Below, piece by piece: positions 46,558-54,070 of a stretch of DNA of 64,000 nucleotides. Under the pieces are notes generated by a model. The model was not told the origin of the DNA. It did not search any database and saw only the letters and a program-made list of their open reading frames with translations. Every line of letters starts with the position of its first letter. The first letter of the stretch is position 1. The translations under genes and the position numbers were made by a program. This DNA comes from Cellulomonas denverensis (GTDB taxonomy: Bacteria > Actinomycetota > Actinomycetes > Actinomycetales > Cellulomonadaceae). The DNA lies in NCBI RefSeq assembly GCF_012396125.1, contig NZ_JAAXOX010000001.1, forward strand, positions 620,001 through 684,000. Direction: 5' to 3'.

Positions 46558-47442
46558 GTGCCCGATCCCACCGAGAGCCCCGACGGCGGCCGCCCGCAGC
46601 CGGCGGACAGCGGCCGGGTGGTGGGCGAGGTGGTCGCGGAGACCGCCGATCCGCCGGTGGCCTCCGCCGTGGCGGCCTTCTTCGACGTGGACAACACGAT
46701 CATCCGCGGCGCCAGCGCCTTCCACCTGGGGGTCGGGCTGTACCGCCGCGGGTTCTTCCGCACCGGGGACATCATCCGGTTCGGCCTGCACCAGGCGCGC
46801 TACCTGATGTTCGGGGAGAGCAAGCAGCAGATCAGCGAGGTCCGGGACCGGGCGCTGAGCATCATGCGCGGCCGGTCGGTGGCCGAGGTGCTGACCCTGG
46901 CCGAGGACGTCTACGACGAGGTGCTGTCGCTGCGGATCTTCCCCGGCACCCAGCGACTGCTCGACCAGCACCTGCGCGCCGGGCACCAGGTCTGGCTGGT
47001 CACGGCCACCCCGGTGGAGATCGGCGACCTGATCGCCCGCCGGCTCGGGGCGAACGGGGCACTGGGCACGATCGCCGAGCACACCGACGGGTTCTACACC
47101 GGACGCCTGGTCGGCGACATGATGCACGGCCAGGCCAAGGCCGAGGGCGTACGAACCCTGGCGGAAAAGAACGGGTTGGACCTGAGCCAGTCCTTCGCCT
47201 ACGGCGACTCCGCTAACGACGTGCCGCTGCTGTCCGAGGTCGGCTTCCCGTGCGCGATCAACCCGGACGGGCGGCTGCGGCGGCACGCGGCGGAGGTCGG
47301 CTGGCCGATGCGCGAGTTCCGCAACCGCCGGGCCCGCACCCGGCGCGGGGTGGATGCCGCCACCGCCGCCGGGTCGATCTGGGCGCTGGCGCTCGTCGCC
47401 CGCGCGGTGCAGCGGCAACTGCGCTCCCGGTGGGGGCGATGA
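46558..47442 (+). CDS. HAD-IB family hydrolase (SerB-like phosphatase)
   Basis: Phosphatase of the HAD superfamily subclass IB, 294 aa. Motif I FFDVDNTI (nucleophile Asp), motif II in VWLVTATP, motif III Lys in GQAKAEGV and motif IV GDSANDVPLL are all present. The first 40 residues are a hydrophilic extension. The C-terminus has a hydrophobic helix (SIWALALVARAV) that may touch the membrane. Substrate not known; phosphoserine-like compounds are typical of the family. The GTG start follows the leaderless promoter. The stop overlaps the ATG of the acetyltransferase. Confidence 0.87.
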   Translation: MPDPTESPDGGRPQPADSGRVVGEVVAETADPPVASAVAAFFDVDNTIIRGASAFHLGVGLYRRGFFRTGDIIRFGLHQARYLMFGESKQQISEVRDRALSIMRGRSVAEVLTLAEDVYDEVLSLRIFPGTQRLLDQHLRAGHQVWLVTATPVEIGDLIARRLGANGALGTIAEHTDGFYTGRLVGDMMHGQAKAEGVRTLAEKNGLDLSQSFAYGDSANDVPLLSEVGFPCAINPDGRLRRHAAEVGWPMREFRNRRARTRRGVDAATAAGSIWALALVARAVQRQLRSRWGR

Positions 47443-47978
47443 CCGGCACCGCCCTGCTCCGTCCGGCCCACCCGGCGGACGCCGCGGCACTGGCCGAGCT
47501 GGCCGCCGTTACCTTCCCGCTCGCTTGCCCGCCGGACATGCCGGCCGCGGACCAGCAGGCGTTCATCGCCGGGAACCTCACCGCCGGCCACTTCACCCGG
47601 CACCTGGCCACCCCGGGCCACCTGGTGCTGGTCGCCGAGGACGCGGGCGCGCTGGTCGGGTACACGCTGACCCTGGTCGGCGAGCCGCTGGACGCCGAAC
47701 TCGCGGCGGTGCTGGCCGACCCGGACCACACCGCGTACCTGTCCAAGTGCTACCTGCTGCCCGCCGCGCAGGGCAGCGGACTGGCCGGGCGGCTGATGAC
47801 CGCCACCCTGGACGCCGCCCGGGAGGCCGGGGCCACGGCGGTGGTGCTGGGCGTCAACGGCCGCAACGGCCGGGCGCAGGCTTTCTACCGCCGGGCCGGC
47901 TTCGCGGTGGCGGGCGAGCGCCGGTTCGTGGTCGGGGAGCGCACCGAGCACGACCTGGTTCTGTCCCGGGCGCTGTAG
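47439..47978 (+). CDS. GNAT family N-acetyltransferase
   Basis: Acetyl-CoA-dependent N-acetyltransferase, 179 aa. The acetyl-CoA loop is seen as YLLPAAQGSGLAGRLM, and the C-terminal VNGRNGRAQAFYRRAGFAVAG is the usual motif B. Substrate unknown. The ATG overlaps the HAD gene stop (ATGA), so the two are co-expressed. The repeat array begins about 30 bases after its stop. Confidence 0.88.
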   Translation: MTGTALLRPAHPADAAALAELAAVTFPLACPPDMPAADQQAFIAGNLTAGHFTRHLATPGHLVLVAEDAGALVGYTLTLVGEPLDAELAAVLADPDHTAYLSKCYLLPAAQGSGLAGRLMTATLDAAREAGATAVVLGVNGRNGRAQAFYRRAGFAVAGERRFVVGERTEHDLVLSRAL

Positions 47979-48092
47979 CGCCGCTCGCGCCGCGCCAGCC
48001 CTGGGCGCTCTGCCCTTGCTCCGCACCCCCGCCTCGCGCCCCCTGCCCCCTGCCGCCGCATCCCCGCCTCGCGCGCCCCGCCCGTGTGCCAC

Positions 48093-48149
48093 CGAGAGTG
48101 CACGAATGCACGCCTCCGGGGCCGGGAAGGCTGCATTCGTGCACTCTCG
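48093..48149. repeat. 57-bp palindromic element, copy 1
   Basis: Arms 48093-48110 (CGAGAGTGCACGAATGCA) and 48132-48149 are perfect 18-base inverted repeats. Core of 21 bases between them. Confidence 0.9.
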
Positions 48150-48250
48150 CGGCCCCCGCTCTGCCCCCGCACCCGCTTCGCGCCCGCGCTCCGCCCTCGC
48201 CCGCTCCCCGCACCCCCGCCTCGCGCACCCCCGCCTGGCCGGTGCGCCAT

Positions 48251-48307
48251 CGAGAGTGCACAAACGCACGCCTCCGAGGCCGGGAGGACTGCATTCGTGC
48301 ACTCTCG
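48251..48307. repeat. 57-bp palindromic element, copy 2
   Basis: Left arm 48251-48268 has CACAAACGCA in place of CACGAATGCA (two changes); right arm 48290-48307 is the standard form, so two pairs are broken. Confidence 0.9.
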
Positions 48308-48378
48308 GCGCCCGCGCCGCCCCCGCGCCCCCGCCCCGCACCTCACTTCGCGCGCACCGTGCCCGGCCCGTGCGCCAC

Positions 48379-48435
48379 CGAGAGTGCACAAACGCACGCC
48401 TCCTGGGCCGGGAGAGCTGTATTCGTGCACTCTCG
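48379..48435. repeat. 57-bp palindromic element, copy 3
   Basis: Shares the CACAAACGCA left arm of copy 2, and its right arm has TGTATTCG for TGCATTCG. The changes do not compensate each other. Confidence 0.9.
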
Positions 48436-48517
48436 GCGCGCGCGCTGACCCCCGCACCTCCCTCGCGCTCGCACTCCGCCCTCGCCCCGCACGCACGGCG
48501 CCCGGCCCGTGCGCAGC

Positions 48518-48574
48518 CGAGAGTGCACGAATGCACGTCTCCGAGGCCGGGAGAGCTGCATTCGTGCACTTTCG
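48518..48574. repeat. 57-bp palindromic element, copy 4
   Basis: Standard left arm 48518-48535; right arm 48557-48574 has one change (CACTTTCG). Confidence 0.9.
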
Positions 48575-48650
48575 GCGGGCGCTCTGATCTCCGCACCCCC
48601 CTCGCCCCTGCACCCTCGCCCGCCCGCACCCGCACCGGCTCGCGTGCCAC

Positions 48651-48707
48651 CGAGAGTGCACGAATGCACGCCTCCGAGGCCGGGAGAGCTGCATTCGTGC
48701 ACTCTCG
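48651..48707. repeat. 57-bp palindromic element, copy 5
   Basis: Perfect 18-base arms (48651-48668 and 48690-48707) and a core almost equal to that of copy 4. Confidence 0.9.
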
Positions 48708-48757
48708 GCGCGCGGGGGGTCGGCTAGGGCGACCTGGGGGTCAGCCCGCAGGGCGGC

Positions 48758-48777
48758 GCGCGCGGAGGTCCGCGCGC
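48758..48777 (-). terminator. Possible terminator hairpin after lacI
   Basis: GCGCGCGGA and TCCGCGCGC (48758-48766 and 48769-48777) form a tight GC stem about 60 bases after the lacI stop. Confidence 0.3.
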
Positions 48778-48837
48778 AGGCGGCGCGCCCGGGGGTCAGG
48801 CTGCGGGGGCGCGGGGGTCGGGCGGCGTGCGCGGGGG

Positions 48838-49869
48838 TCAGGCGCCGGTGGACTGGCGGGTGACGATCGAGAAGTCGGTGACCATCTGGCGGGCGGCGTC
48901 GGGGGCGGTGCCGTCGATGCGCTCGCGGAGGTAGGCGACCGCGGTGCGGGCGATCTGTTCGAGCCCGGGGGCGACCGAGGTCAGGGTCGGCGCGGAGTAG
49001 GCGGCCTCCTCGATGTCGTCGAAGCCGATCACCGCGACATCCTCCGGGACCCGCAGCCCGCGCAGCCGCAGGGCGTGCATCGCACCCAGCGCCACCGCGT
49101 CGTTCAGCCCGAACACCGCGTCGATCTCCACCCCCAGGTCCAGCAGGGCGGTCATCGCGGCGTCGCCGGTGGAGCGGTGCCAGGCGCCGGCCTCGGCGAC
49201 CAGGCGCTCGTCGACCGGGATGCCCGCGGCCGCCATCGCGTCCCGGTATCCGCGCACCCGGAGTGCGGCGGTGCCGACCCGCTCGCCCGGGTGGGCGCCG
49301 ATCACCGCGATCCGGCGCCGGCCCCGCGCGATCAGGTGCTCGGTCGCGGCGCGGGCGGCGGCGACGTTGTCCATCGTGACGTGGTCGGCCGGCCCGCCGA
49401 ACACCCGCTCGCCGAGCAGCACCAGCGGGAAGTCCACCGCGAACAGGTCGACGTCCTCCTGGCCGAGCGCCAGCGGGGAGAAGATCAGGCCGTCGGTCAG
49501 GTGCCGCATCCGCGAGCCCAGCGCCTCGATCTCCCGGGCCCGGTTGGCGTTGGTCTGCTCGATCAGCACCAGGGTGCCGGTCTCCTCGGCCACCCGGATG
49601 ATCGTCTCGGCCAGCTCGGCGAAGTACGGCAGGCTCAGCTCCGGCACCGCCAGGCCGATCATCCCGGTCCGGCCCTGGCGCAGGCTGCGGGCGGTGATGT
49701 TCACCCGGTAGCCGAGCTGGTCGATCGCCTCCTCCACCCGCTGCTTGGTGCCGGGACGGATGTGCGGATAGCCGTTGATCACGTTGGACACGGTCTTGAC
49801 CGAGACCCCGGCCACCAGCGCGACATCGTGCATGGTGGCCCCGCTCGACCGCCGGGCTGCGCTCACCAT
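48838..49869 (-). CDS. LacI family transcriptional regulator
   Basis: Sugar-responsive repressor, 343 aa. Helix-turn-helix and hinge at the N-terminus (MHDVALVAGVSVKTVSNVING) followed by a periplasmic-binding-protein-like ligand domain (GLIFSPLALG, VIGFDDIEEAAYSAP). It lies downstream of the CUT1 importer on the same strand, and a 22-bp perfect palindrome before that importer is the likely target. ATG at 49869 has AGGAGG only two bases upstream; the next codon is GTG (49866) with better spacing, so the true start may be one codon later. Ligand unknown. Confidence 0.92.
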   Translation of the reverse strand: MVSAARRSSGATMHDVALVAGVSVKTVSNVINGYPHIRPGTKQRVEEAIDQLGYRVNITARSLRQGRTGMIGLAVPELSLPYFAELAETIIRVAEETGTLVLIEQTNANRAREIEALGSRMRHLTDGLIFSPLALGQEDVDLFAVDFPLVLLGERVFGGPADHVTMDNVAAARAATEHLIARGRRRIAVIGAHPGERVGTAALRVRGYRDAMAAAGIPVDERLVAEAGAWHRSTGDAAMTALLDLGVEIDAVFGLNDAVALGAMHALRLRGLRVPEDVAVIGFDDIEEAAYSAPTLTSVAPGLEQIARTAVAYLRERIDGTAPDAARQMVTDFSIVTRQSTGA

Positions 49870-49883
49870 GACCTCCTCACGCC

Positions 49884-49923
49884 GGGTGACCCCGTGGTTC
49901 TAGCACACGGCACGGGGTCACCC
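49884..49923 (-). terminator. Terminator between CUT1 permease gene and lacI
   Basis: 13-bp perfect stem (49884-49896 with 49911-49923) and a 14-base loop, directly after the permease stop. It probably reduces read-through from the importer operon into lacI. Confidence 0.65.
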
Positions 49924-49930
49924 GCGTCAC

Positions 49931-50860
49931 TCAGCGCCCACCCAGCCCGGTCGTGGCGACCGCCTTGACGATCTGCCGCTGGAACAGCATGAACAGGATG
50001 ATCAGCGGTGCGGCGGCGATCATCGCCGAGGCCATCGTCTGGGCGTAGATCGTGCCGTAGGCGTTCTTCACCGTGGACAGACCGACCGGCAGGGTCATCA
50101 GGTCCGGGTTGTTGGTGACGATGAACGGCCACAGGAAGTTGTTCCACGCCCCGATGAACACGAAGATGCCCACCGCGGACACGATCGGCCGGGAGATCGG
50201 CAGCACGATCGACCAGAACGTCCGCCAGTGCCCGGCGCCGTCCACCCGGGCCGCGTCCTCCAGCTCCTGCGGGATCTCGGAGAAGAACTTGGCGAAGATG
50301 TAGACCATCACCGGGGCGACCAGCTGGGGCAGGATCACGCCCCAGTAGGTGTCGACGGCGTTGATCGCCTGCATCTGGCGGAACAGCGGCACGATCAGGA
50401 TCTGGCCCGGGATGGCGATCAGGGCGATCGTCCCGGCGAACAGCAGTCGCCGGCCGCGGAACCGGGTGCGGGAGAAGCCGTAACCGGCCAGCGCGCACAG
50501 CGCCACGGTCAGGATGGTGACCGCCCCCGCGATCAGCAGGGTGTTGCCCATCCAGCGCATCACCTCGCCGCGGGAGAACACGGTGGCGTAGTTCTCCAGC
50601 GTGAAGCCGCCGTCCGGGATCCACTGCAACGGCGTCGACTGCGCCTGGGCCTCGGTCTTGAAGCTGGTGCTGATCGCCCACAGCATCGGCAGCAGCCAGC
50701 TGGCCGCCATCACCACCAGGATCACCACGGCGAGCACGGTGGCGACCTTGGAGCGGCCGAGCACCAGCGCCCGGGTGCGCCGGTTGTCGTCCCGGCGCTC
50801 GGTCCAGGCCCGGCGTGCGCGCTGTCCCGGGCTGAGCGGACTCAGGGTCTCAACGGCCAC
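49931..50860 (-). CDS. Carbohydrate ABC transporter permease (MalG type, CUT1)
   Basis: Second membrane subunit of a sugar importer, 309 aa, six helices after a 40-residue cytoplasmic start. The EAA motif is ELEDAARVDGAGHWRTFWSIVLP, whose ends ELEDAARVDGAG and FWSIVLP show it docks the ATPase. Start GTG at 50860, overlapping the upstream permease by 11 bases. Confidence 0.92.
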   Translation of the reverse strand: MAVETLSPLSPGQRARRAWTERRDDNRRTRALVLGRSKVATVLAVVILVVMAASWLLPMLWAISTSFKTEAQAQSTPLQWIPDGGFTLENYATVFSRGEVMRWMGNTLLIAGAVTILTVALCALAGYGFSRTRFRGRRLLFAGTIALIAIPGQILIVPLFRQMQAINAVDTYWGVILPQLVAPVMVYIFAKFFSEIPQELEDAARVDGAGHWRTFWSIVLPISRPIVSAVGIFVFIGAWNNFLWPFIVTNNPDLMTLPVGLSTVKNAYGTIYAQTMASAMIAAAPLIILFMLFQRQIVKAVATTGLGGR

Positions 50861-51806
50861 GGCCGGCCTCCCGACGACGGGTGGTGAACGCCTGGAAGAC
50901 CACGGTCACCACGATGATGAGGGCGAAGAAGATGTACGACATCGCCGAGGCGTAGCCCATCCGGTAGCCGGTGAAGCCGGTGTCGTAGATGTACTGCAGG
51001 ATCGGCCGGGTCACGCCGCCCGGTCCGGAGCCGCCGTTGAAGGCGATGAACATCTGGTCGAAGACCTTCAGCGAGGCCAGCAGCTGCAGCACGGTGATCA
51101 GCACGGTGGTGCCCTTGAGCTGCGGCAGCGTGATCGAGAACAGCCGCCGCCACGACCCGGCCCCGTCCAGGGCGGCCGCCTCGTACATCTGGTCCGGGAT
51201 CGCCTGCAGCGCCGACAGATACAGCAGGAAGTTGAAGCCGACCGTCCACCACAGGGTGAGCAGCACCATCGACCACATCGCCACGTTGGTGTCGGTCAGC
51301 CAGCCGACCTTGTCCAGCCCGAACCGGTCCAGCCAGTAGTTCAGGAAGCCGATCTCCGGCTGGAACAGCCAGACCCAGATCTGCACCACGACCGCCACCG
51401 GCAACATGTACGGCGCGAAGAACGCGAGCCGCCACAGCCACTGCCCGGGCAGTCCGGTGTAGACCAGCAGTGCCATCACCAGGGCGACCAGCACCAGCGG
51501 CACGGTGCTCATCACGGTGAAGGCGATGGTGTGGCCGAGGGTGGCCCACATGGTGCTGTCGCTCAGCGCCTCGGCGTAGTTGTCCAGGCCCACCCAGCCG
51601 CCGTTGCCCATCAGCGACTGCTCGGTGAAGCTCAGCCCGAGGCCGTACAGGGTGGGCACGATCAGGAACAGGGTGGCGATCACCAGGAACGGCACCACGA
51701 ACGGCCAGCCCCGGCCCTCGCGGCCACGACGCTGCTTGGCCGAACGAGGTGCGGTGGTCACGGCCGGGCCACTGGCGACGGGTGCGGGATCGATCTGCGT
51801 GGTCAT
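50850..51806 (-). CDS. Carbohydrate ABC transporter permease (MalF type, CUT1)
   Basis: First membrane subunit of the importer, 318 aa, six helices. EAA motif region: MYEAAALDGAGSWRRLFSITLP. Two adjacent starts, GTG at 51809 and ATG at 51806; GGAG lies six bases before the ATG, which I prefer. It follows the binding-protein gene by 10 bases and overlaps the next permease gene. Confidence 0.92.
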   Translation of the reverse strand: MTTQIDPAPVASGPAVTTAPRSAKQRRGREGRGWPFVVPFLVIATLFLIVPTLYGLGLSFTEQSLMGNGGWVGLDNYAEALSDSTMWATLGHTIAFTVMSTVPLVLVALVMALLVYTGLPGQWLWRLAFFAPYMLPVAVVVQIWVWLFQPEIGFLNYWLDRFGLDKVGWLTDTNVAMWSMVLLTLWWTVGFNFLLYLSALQAIPDQMYEAAALDGAGSWRRLFSITLPQLKGTTVLITVLQLLASLKVFDQMFIAFNGGSGPGGVTRPILQYIYDTGFTGYRMGYASAMSYIFFALIIVVTVVFQAFTTRRREAGRGR

Positions 51807-51816
51807 CACGGTCTCC

Positions 51817-53145
51817 TCACGCCGGCGGCTTGGTCTGGAGGGCGGTGTTCAGCCGGTCGATCAGGCCGTCCACCGCCGACTCGGGCGATCCCTTGTCCAG
51901 CCACGCGGTCTGCAGCACCTCGCCGACCCGGGCCTGGAAGTCGGACCCGGACCCGGTGAACCAGGCCTGCGGGTCGAAGATGGCCTCCTCGCTCGCCTGC
52001 GCGTAGTGCGCCTGCGGCTCCAGGGCCCGGTACTCCGCGGACTCGGTGACCGCGCGGTTGGCCGGGATGTGGCCGCCCTGGCTCCACAGCAGCGACTTGT
52101 TCAGCATCGCGGCGACCGTGCGGTAGGCGGCCTCCCGGCGGGCGGGGTCGGCGTTCACCTGGTGCGGCAGCACGAAGCAGTGCGAGTCGCCGTAGGTGCC
52201 GGGGCTGCCGAACAGGGTCGGCATCGGCATCGCGTCCACGTCCACCCCGGCGTTCTGGAAGGTCGGCAGCTCCCAGTTCCCGTTGAAGCACATCCCGACC
52301 CGGCCGGTACTGAACGAGGCGACCGCGGCGTTGTAGTCGCTGTTCGCGATCGCCACGGTGTCGTCCAGCATCGACTGCACGTAGCTGACCACCTCGATCA
52401 GCTTGTCCCGGTCGAGCTGCGCGTCCTGGCCTGGGGTGAGCGTGACCTCGCCGCCGGTCTGGCCGTACAGGCCCCACAGCATCCGGGACATCTGGGCGCC
52501 GTCGCCGGTGTAGCCGTAGCCGATCCCGGCGTAGCCGGTGACGTCGGCCATCGCGCGACCGGCTTCCAGGAAGCCCTCCGGCGAGTCGATGCCGGTCAGC
52601 TTGCCGTCGGTGCCGAGGATCCCGGCCTGGTCGGCCAGCCCCCGGTCGAAGAACAGCAGGAAGGCGTGGAAGTCGAGTGGCACCGCCCAGAGCTGCCCGT
52701 CGATGGTGGCCCGGTCCCAGAGCGCCGGCGGGAAGGACTCCTTGGCCACCCCGTGTTCGGCGAGCAGGTCCAGGTCCCACGGGTCGAGCACCCCGCCCGG
52801 CACCCAGCCCGCCACCCGGGTCAGGTGCATCACCGCCAGGTCGGGCGACCGGCCGCCGACCGAGGCCATGATCAACTTCGTGTAGTACGGCGCCCCCCAG
52901 GTCAGGACCACCGGATCGATGGCCAGCTGGGGGTCCTCGTTCTGCACCTCGGAGAGCATCTGCTGGAAGATGCCCCCGTCACCGCCGGTGAACAGGTGCC
53001 ACATCTGAATCCGGGTCGCCCCGGACGCGGCGGCCGATCCGCCACATCCGCTGAGCGCCCACGAGCCGGCCAGTGCGCCGGCTCCGAGCATCGCGCCGCG
53101 GAGCAGTCCCCGCCTGCTGATGCCCTGACCGTCCGGTGAGATCAC
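51817..53145 (-). CDS. Sugar ABC transporter substrate-binding lipoprotein (CUT1, Tat-type signal)
   Basis: Family 1 solute-binding protein, 442 aa. The signal peptide has a twin-arginine start (ISRRGLLRGAML) and a lipobox LSGC, so it is probably a Tat-exported lipoprotein. The mature part shows the usual QMWHLFTGGDGGIFQ start and FNGNWELPTF. The GTG at 53145 has GGAGGAGG six bases upstream. No ATPase gene is in this cluster, as is common for CUT1 importers that share an MsiK-like ATPase encoded elsewhere. The sugar is not known. Confidence 0.9.
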   Translation of the reverse strand: MISPDGQGISRRGLLRGAMLGAGALAGSWALSGCGGSAAASGATRIQMWHLFTGGDGGIFQQMLSEVQNEDPQLAIDPVVLTWGAPYYTKLIMASVGGRSPDLAVMHLTRVAGWVPGGVLDPWDLDLLAEHGVAKESFPPALWDRATIDGQLWAVPLDFHAFLLFFDRGLADQAGILGTDGKLTGIDSPEGFLEAGRAMADVTGYAGIGYGYTGDGAQMSRMLWGLYGQTGGEVTLTPGQDAQLDRDKLIEVVSYVQSMLDDTVAIANSDYNAAVASFSTGRVGMCFNGNWELPTFQNAGVDVDAMPMPTLFGSPGTYGDSHCFVLPHQVNADPARREAAYRTVAAMLNKSLLWSQGGHIPANRAVTESAEYRALEPQAHYAQASEEAIFDPQAWFTGSGSDFQARVGEVLQTAWLDKGSPESAVDGLIDRLNTALQTKPPA

Positions 53146-53186
53146 CGTCGACCTCCTCCACCCCGGGCTGGCGCACCGAAGCGCCT

Positions 53187-53208
53187 GGCTCTTCAACGTT
53201 GAAGAGCC
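53187..53208. promoter_or_regulatory. LacI-type operator, 22-bp perfect palindrome
   Basis: GGCTCTTCAACGTTGAAGAGCC is a perfect palindrome with the central CG typical of LacI-family sites. It lies 42 bases before the binding-protein start and a few bases after the predicted transcription start, a repressing position. The lacI gene at the end of this cluster is the obvious candidate to bind it. Confidence 0.8.
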
Positions 53209-53219
53209 GCCGAGGTGAG

Positions 53220-53247
53220 TGAATCAGCGGCCGGCGATCTGCGTCAA
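53220..53247 (-). promoter_or_regulatory. Candidate promoter of the CUT1 importer operon
   Basis: On the minus strand, TTGACG (53242-53247) and GATTCA (53220-53225) are separated by 16 bases. The -35 box is good, the -10 box weak. A start near 53213 places the palindromic operator at about +5 to +26. Confidence 0.4.
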
Positions 53248-53306
53248 GAGGTACGAATAGTCCGACTACATCGTTGGAGACTGCGCACCCATCCGGCCCC
53301 GGACGC

Positions 53307-53350
53307 ACGAAGGCGCCCGCACCGACCGGAGTCGGCGGGGCGCCCCTCGT
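53307..53350. terminator. Terminator hairpin after the bS22 gene
   Basis: Imperfect long stem (ACGAAGGCGCCCGC against GCGGGGCGCCCCTCGT) containing an inner CCGAC/GTCGG stem. It lies about 30 bases after the bS22 stop codon on the minus strand. Confidence 0.5.
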
Positions 53351-53379
53351 CCCGCACCGCCCTCAGCGGGCGGCGGCGG

Positions 53380-53478
53380 TCACTTCTTGTTGCGGCGCTG
53401 GTGGCGCGTCTTGCGCAGCAGCTTGCGGTGCTTCTTCTTCGCCATGCGCTTGCGGCGCTTCTTGATGACGGAGCCCAT
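53380..53478 (-). CDS. Small ribosomal protein bS22 (AURKAIP1/COX24 domain)
   Basis: A 32-residue, extremely basic peptide: it starts [19 protein letters not shown] and ends RRNKK, with more than half Lys and Arg. This is the actinobacterial bS22 (AURKAIP1/COX24-domain) protein, a 30S subunit component found in mycobacterial ribosome structures. It is shorter than most gene-finding cut-offs. Its location next to a BldC-like gene is conserved in actinobacteria. Start ATG at 53478. Confidence 0.9.
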   Translation of the reverse strand: MGSVIKKRRKRMAKKKHRKLLRKTRHQRRNKK

Positions 53479-53684
53479 GGGTCCTCACTCGCTTCCGGTG
53501 GCGAGCGCGTCAGGCGTCCGCCGGTTGTGGTCGATCGACGCGCAGCGCGTCCCCCGTGAGCCACGGCCGGAGGTCATGGCCTCCGGTCGCGAACCCTCGC
53601 GGGACCCCCACGCACGGGAAAGTCCGCCCCCACCTTAGTCGATCCGGCGCAGTGGCCGCGCCACGGCCGGGCTCAGGGCGGGAT

Positions 53685-53933
53685 TCAGGACGACATCCGG
53701 CGCGAACCCGTCGCACCGGCGCCACCGTCCTCCTCGGCCTGGTCGACGTCGAACTGCGCGGTGGCCAGGTACTGGTCGAGCGCGTCCTGCGGGACCCGGA
53801 ACGAGCGGCCGACCCGCACGGCGGGCATCTCACCCGAGTGCAGCAGCCGGTACACGGTCATCTTCGACACCCGCATGGCCTCCGCGACCTCGGCCACGGT
53901 GAGGAACCGGACCCGCCGGGGTTGCTCGCTCAT
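53685..53933 (-). CDS. BldC-like helix-turn-helix protein (MerR/excisionase fold)
   Basis: 82-aa DNA-binding protein. The conserved core reads FLTVAEVAEAMRVSKMTVYR, then LLHSGEMPAVRVGRSFRVP, which is nearly the BldC sequence known from Streptomyces, where it controls the timing of development by binding arrays of direct repeats. In a non-sporulating relative its role is unknown. The C-terminal 20 residues are acidic and Ser/Gly-rich. ATG at 53933. Confidence 0.9.
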   Translation of the reverse strand: MSEQPRRVRFLTVAEVAEAMRVSKMTVYRLLHSGEMPAVRVGRSFRVPQDALDQYLATAQFDVDQAEEDGGAGATGSRRMSS

Positions 53934-54070
53934 CTGGCCGCTCTTTCGTCGTCGCACCACCGGTGCGTGGGTGTCGGGAACGACCTGCTCCGGCCGTTCG
54001 GCGCAACTGTAGTGGGAGGTGAGGCTCCTGTGAAAGGTGAGACGTGTCGTGGCGGTTCGGGTGTTTCGGG

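Larger units (their letters stand above)
47979..48837. repeat. Array of five 57-bp palindromic elements with homologous C-rich spacers
   Basis: This 859-base stretch between the convergent GNAT and lacI genes holds no credible gene. Five 57-bp palindromes start at 48093, 48251, 48379, 48518 and 48651. The spacers (101, 71, 82 and 76 bases) are C-rich on the plus strand and related to each other (each has a CGCTCTG-like start, then CCGCACC and CTCGC blocks), and a similar stretch precedes the first copy. This looks like tandem duplication of a unit of about 130 bases whose palindrome stayed nearly constant while the spacer drifted. From 48708 to 48837 there is G-rich sequence with repeated GGGGGTCAG blocks. 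Confidence 0.85.

Noticed and set aside
48093-48707. CRISPR-like array
   Set aside because: The repeats are regular, but each is a long palindrome of 57 bases, spacers are related to each other and unequal in length (71-101 bases), and no cas gene is near.
48016-49968. Long open frames across the repeat array and over lacI
   Set aside because: They arise from extreme GC content and stop-free repeats; the translations are Arg/Pro/Ser-rich copies of the repeat, and the lacI gene on the other strand explains the rest.
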